Assembly (NCBI GenBank): GCA_003517915.1
Contig: DOZQ01000160.1
Location: forward strand, 6,970 to 13,133
From: Oscillospiraceae bacterium
Lineage (GTDB): Bacteria; Bacillota; Clostridia; Oscillospirales; Acutalibacteraceae
Reading direction: 5' to 3'
Length of the DNA stretch: 6,164 nucleotides
Positions within the stretch are counted from its first letter, which is position 1. Every line of letters starts with the position of its first letter. Under the pieces are notes generated by a model that was not told the DNA's origin, searched no databases, and saw nothing but the letters and a program-made list of their open reading frames with translations. The position numbers were made by a program, and so were the translations under genes. Below, one piece after another: positions 5,330-6,164 of the stretch.

Positions 5330-6164
5330 TTGACAGACTGTATAATCATTGGGCAGGGGCCGGCCGGGATTTCGGCGGCCATGTATGTCTGCCGCGCCGG
5401 ATTTTCGGCGGCGGTAATCAGGCACGGCGAAAGCGCACTTGAAAAAGCGCATAAAATAGAGAATTATTACGGGCTGCAAAAGCCGGTTTCCGGCCGCGAG
5501 CTGCTTTCAATAGGTGAACGGCAGGCGGCGGATTTCGGCGCGGTATTTATAGAGGCCGAGGTCACCGGGCTTTCGGGCATGGGTCCGTTTGAGGTTCACA
5601 CCGAAAACGGCGAGTATATCGCAAAGACTCTGATTATCGCCACCGGAAAGCCACACAGAAAGCCGCCGATAGGCGGGCTTGCGGAGCTTGAGGGTCGCGG
5701 AGTCAGCTACTGCGCGGTCTGCGACGGCTTTTTTTACAAAGGCAAAACCGTAGGGGTACTTGGCGCGGGTGCGTACGCGGCAGCCGAGGCGTCGCATTTG
5801 GCGGGGCTTTGCGGCGTGGTCATAGTTTACACAAACGGTGAAGAACCGACTGCGGATTTTCCCGACGGGGTTAAAACCGACCGGCGTGAAATATCTAGGG
5901 TCACGGAGAGGGGAAACGCTCTGAGCCTTGTTTTTAAAAATAACGAACAGGAAAAGCTTGACGGATTATTTGTCGCCGTCGGCACCGCCTCTGCCGTGGA
6001 TTTCGCGGCAAAGCTGGGCATAATAACAAAGGACGGCTCCATTCCCACCGGCGACGATCAAATGACCAACGTGCGGGGAGTTTTCGCGGCGGGAGACTGC
6101 ACCGGCGGGCTGTGTCAGGTGGCTACGGCGGTCGGGCAGGGCGCGGCGGCAGGAACAGGCGCTG
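5330..6164 (+). CDS. Thioredoxin-reductase-like FAD flavoprotein (3' truncated, TTG start)
   Basis: A pyridine-nucleotide-disulfide oxidoreductase-fold flavoprotein; 278 codons are visible and the frame is open at the window edge. It starts MTDCIIIGQGPAG, with the FAD dinucleotide-binding motif GQGPAG at 8-13. Further FAD-domain landmarks are KIENYYG (42-48), LIIATG (101-106) and the closing GVFAAGDCTGGLCQVATAVGQG (250-271). The redox centre is YCAVCDGFFY (127-136; Cys128 and Cys131), matching the CxxC of thioredoxin reductases. The second Rossmann motif GAGAYA (145-150) keeps GxGxxA, but the HRRxxxR stretch that binds the NADPH 2'-phosphate in classical TrxB is absent: the region reads VIVYTNGEEP (164-173). 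NADPH use is therefore doubtful. NADH, ferredoxin (as in clostridial ferredoxin-linked flavin thioredoxin reductases) or another donor is possible. By comparison with compact clostridial relatives only about 10-20 residues should be missing. The electron acceptor, thioredoxin or otherwise, is not encoded in view. Confidence 0.92.
   Translation, partial: MTDCIIIGQGPAGISAAMYVCRAGFSAAVIRHGESALEKAHKIENYYGLQKPVSGRELLSIGERQAADFGAVFIEAEVTGLSGMGPFEVHTENGEYIAKTLIIATGKPHRKPPIGGLAELEGRGVSYCAVCDGFFYKGKTVGVLGAGAYAAAEASHLAGLCGVVIVYTNGEEPTADFPDGVKTDRREISRVTERGNALSLVFKNNEQEKLDGLFVAVGTASAVDFAAKLGIITKDGSIPTGDDQMTNVRGVFAAGDCTGGLCQVATAVGQGAAAGTGA

Noticed and set aside
5330..5346. Perfect TTGACA (5330-5335) and TATAAT (5341-5346) promoter hexamers
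   Set aside because: They are only 5 bases apart instead of about 17 and lie inside the flavoprotein's first codons, so they cannot work together as a sigma-A promoter.
5218..5442. Open frame of 74 codons overlapping the flavoprotein start
   Set aside because: Its translation resembles no known protein and it covers the FAD motif of the real gene in the wrong frame. The TTG 5330 frame gives a clean thioredoxin-reductase N-terminus.

Overview
The window reads as a piece of a Firmicutes chromosome, most likely an uncultured gut-type clostridium (Oscillospirales/Ruminococcaceae-like). This is inferred from the roughly balanced base composition, strong AGGAG-type ribosome binding sites, a TTG start, a clostridial-style thioredoxin-reductase paralogue and a WbuB-like glycosyltransferase. 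There is no rRNA or other marker gene to place it more exactly. All seven genes lie on the + strand and are tightly packed. I see no minus-strand gene, tRNA, CRISPR array, transposase or phage structural gene.

Layout. Bases 1-405 hold the C-terminal 134 residues of an OmpR/PhoB-type response regulator, cut by the window edge. Its partner sensor histidine kinase follows (463-1674). After a 111-bp spacer carrying a GC-rich palindrome comes a membrane-anchored N-acetylmuramoyl-L-alanine amidase (1786-2583). Next is a cassette with short gaps: a GNAT N-acetyltransferase (2601-3137), a GT4/WbuB-like glycosyltransferase (3173-4387), and a three-TM DUF218/SanA-YdcF-type membrane protein (4384-5205) whose start overlaps the glycosyltransferase stop by 4 bases. 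The last of these is interrupted by one in-frame TAG at 4822-4824. A 124-bp, hairpin-rich gap then leads to a thioredoxin-reductase-like flavoprotein, which starts at TTG 5330 and runs off the right edge.

How they may fit together (inference). The first six genes share a cell-envelope theme: a two-component system, a peptidoglycan amidase facing outward, a possible sugar N-acetyltransferase, a glycosyltransferase, and an envelope-linked DUF218 protein. They could form one co-directional transcription unit responding to envelope conditions. The redox flavoprotein is separated by the largest gap and is probably a separate unit.

The points most worth a second look are: the DUF218 gene broken only by one amber codon; the flavoprotein, which keeps the CxxC and FAD motifs but lacks the NADPH HRRxxxR motif; the structured leader before it; and the palindrome between kinase and amidase. 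I do not see convincing evidence of a wholly new multi-gene system.
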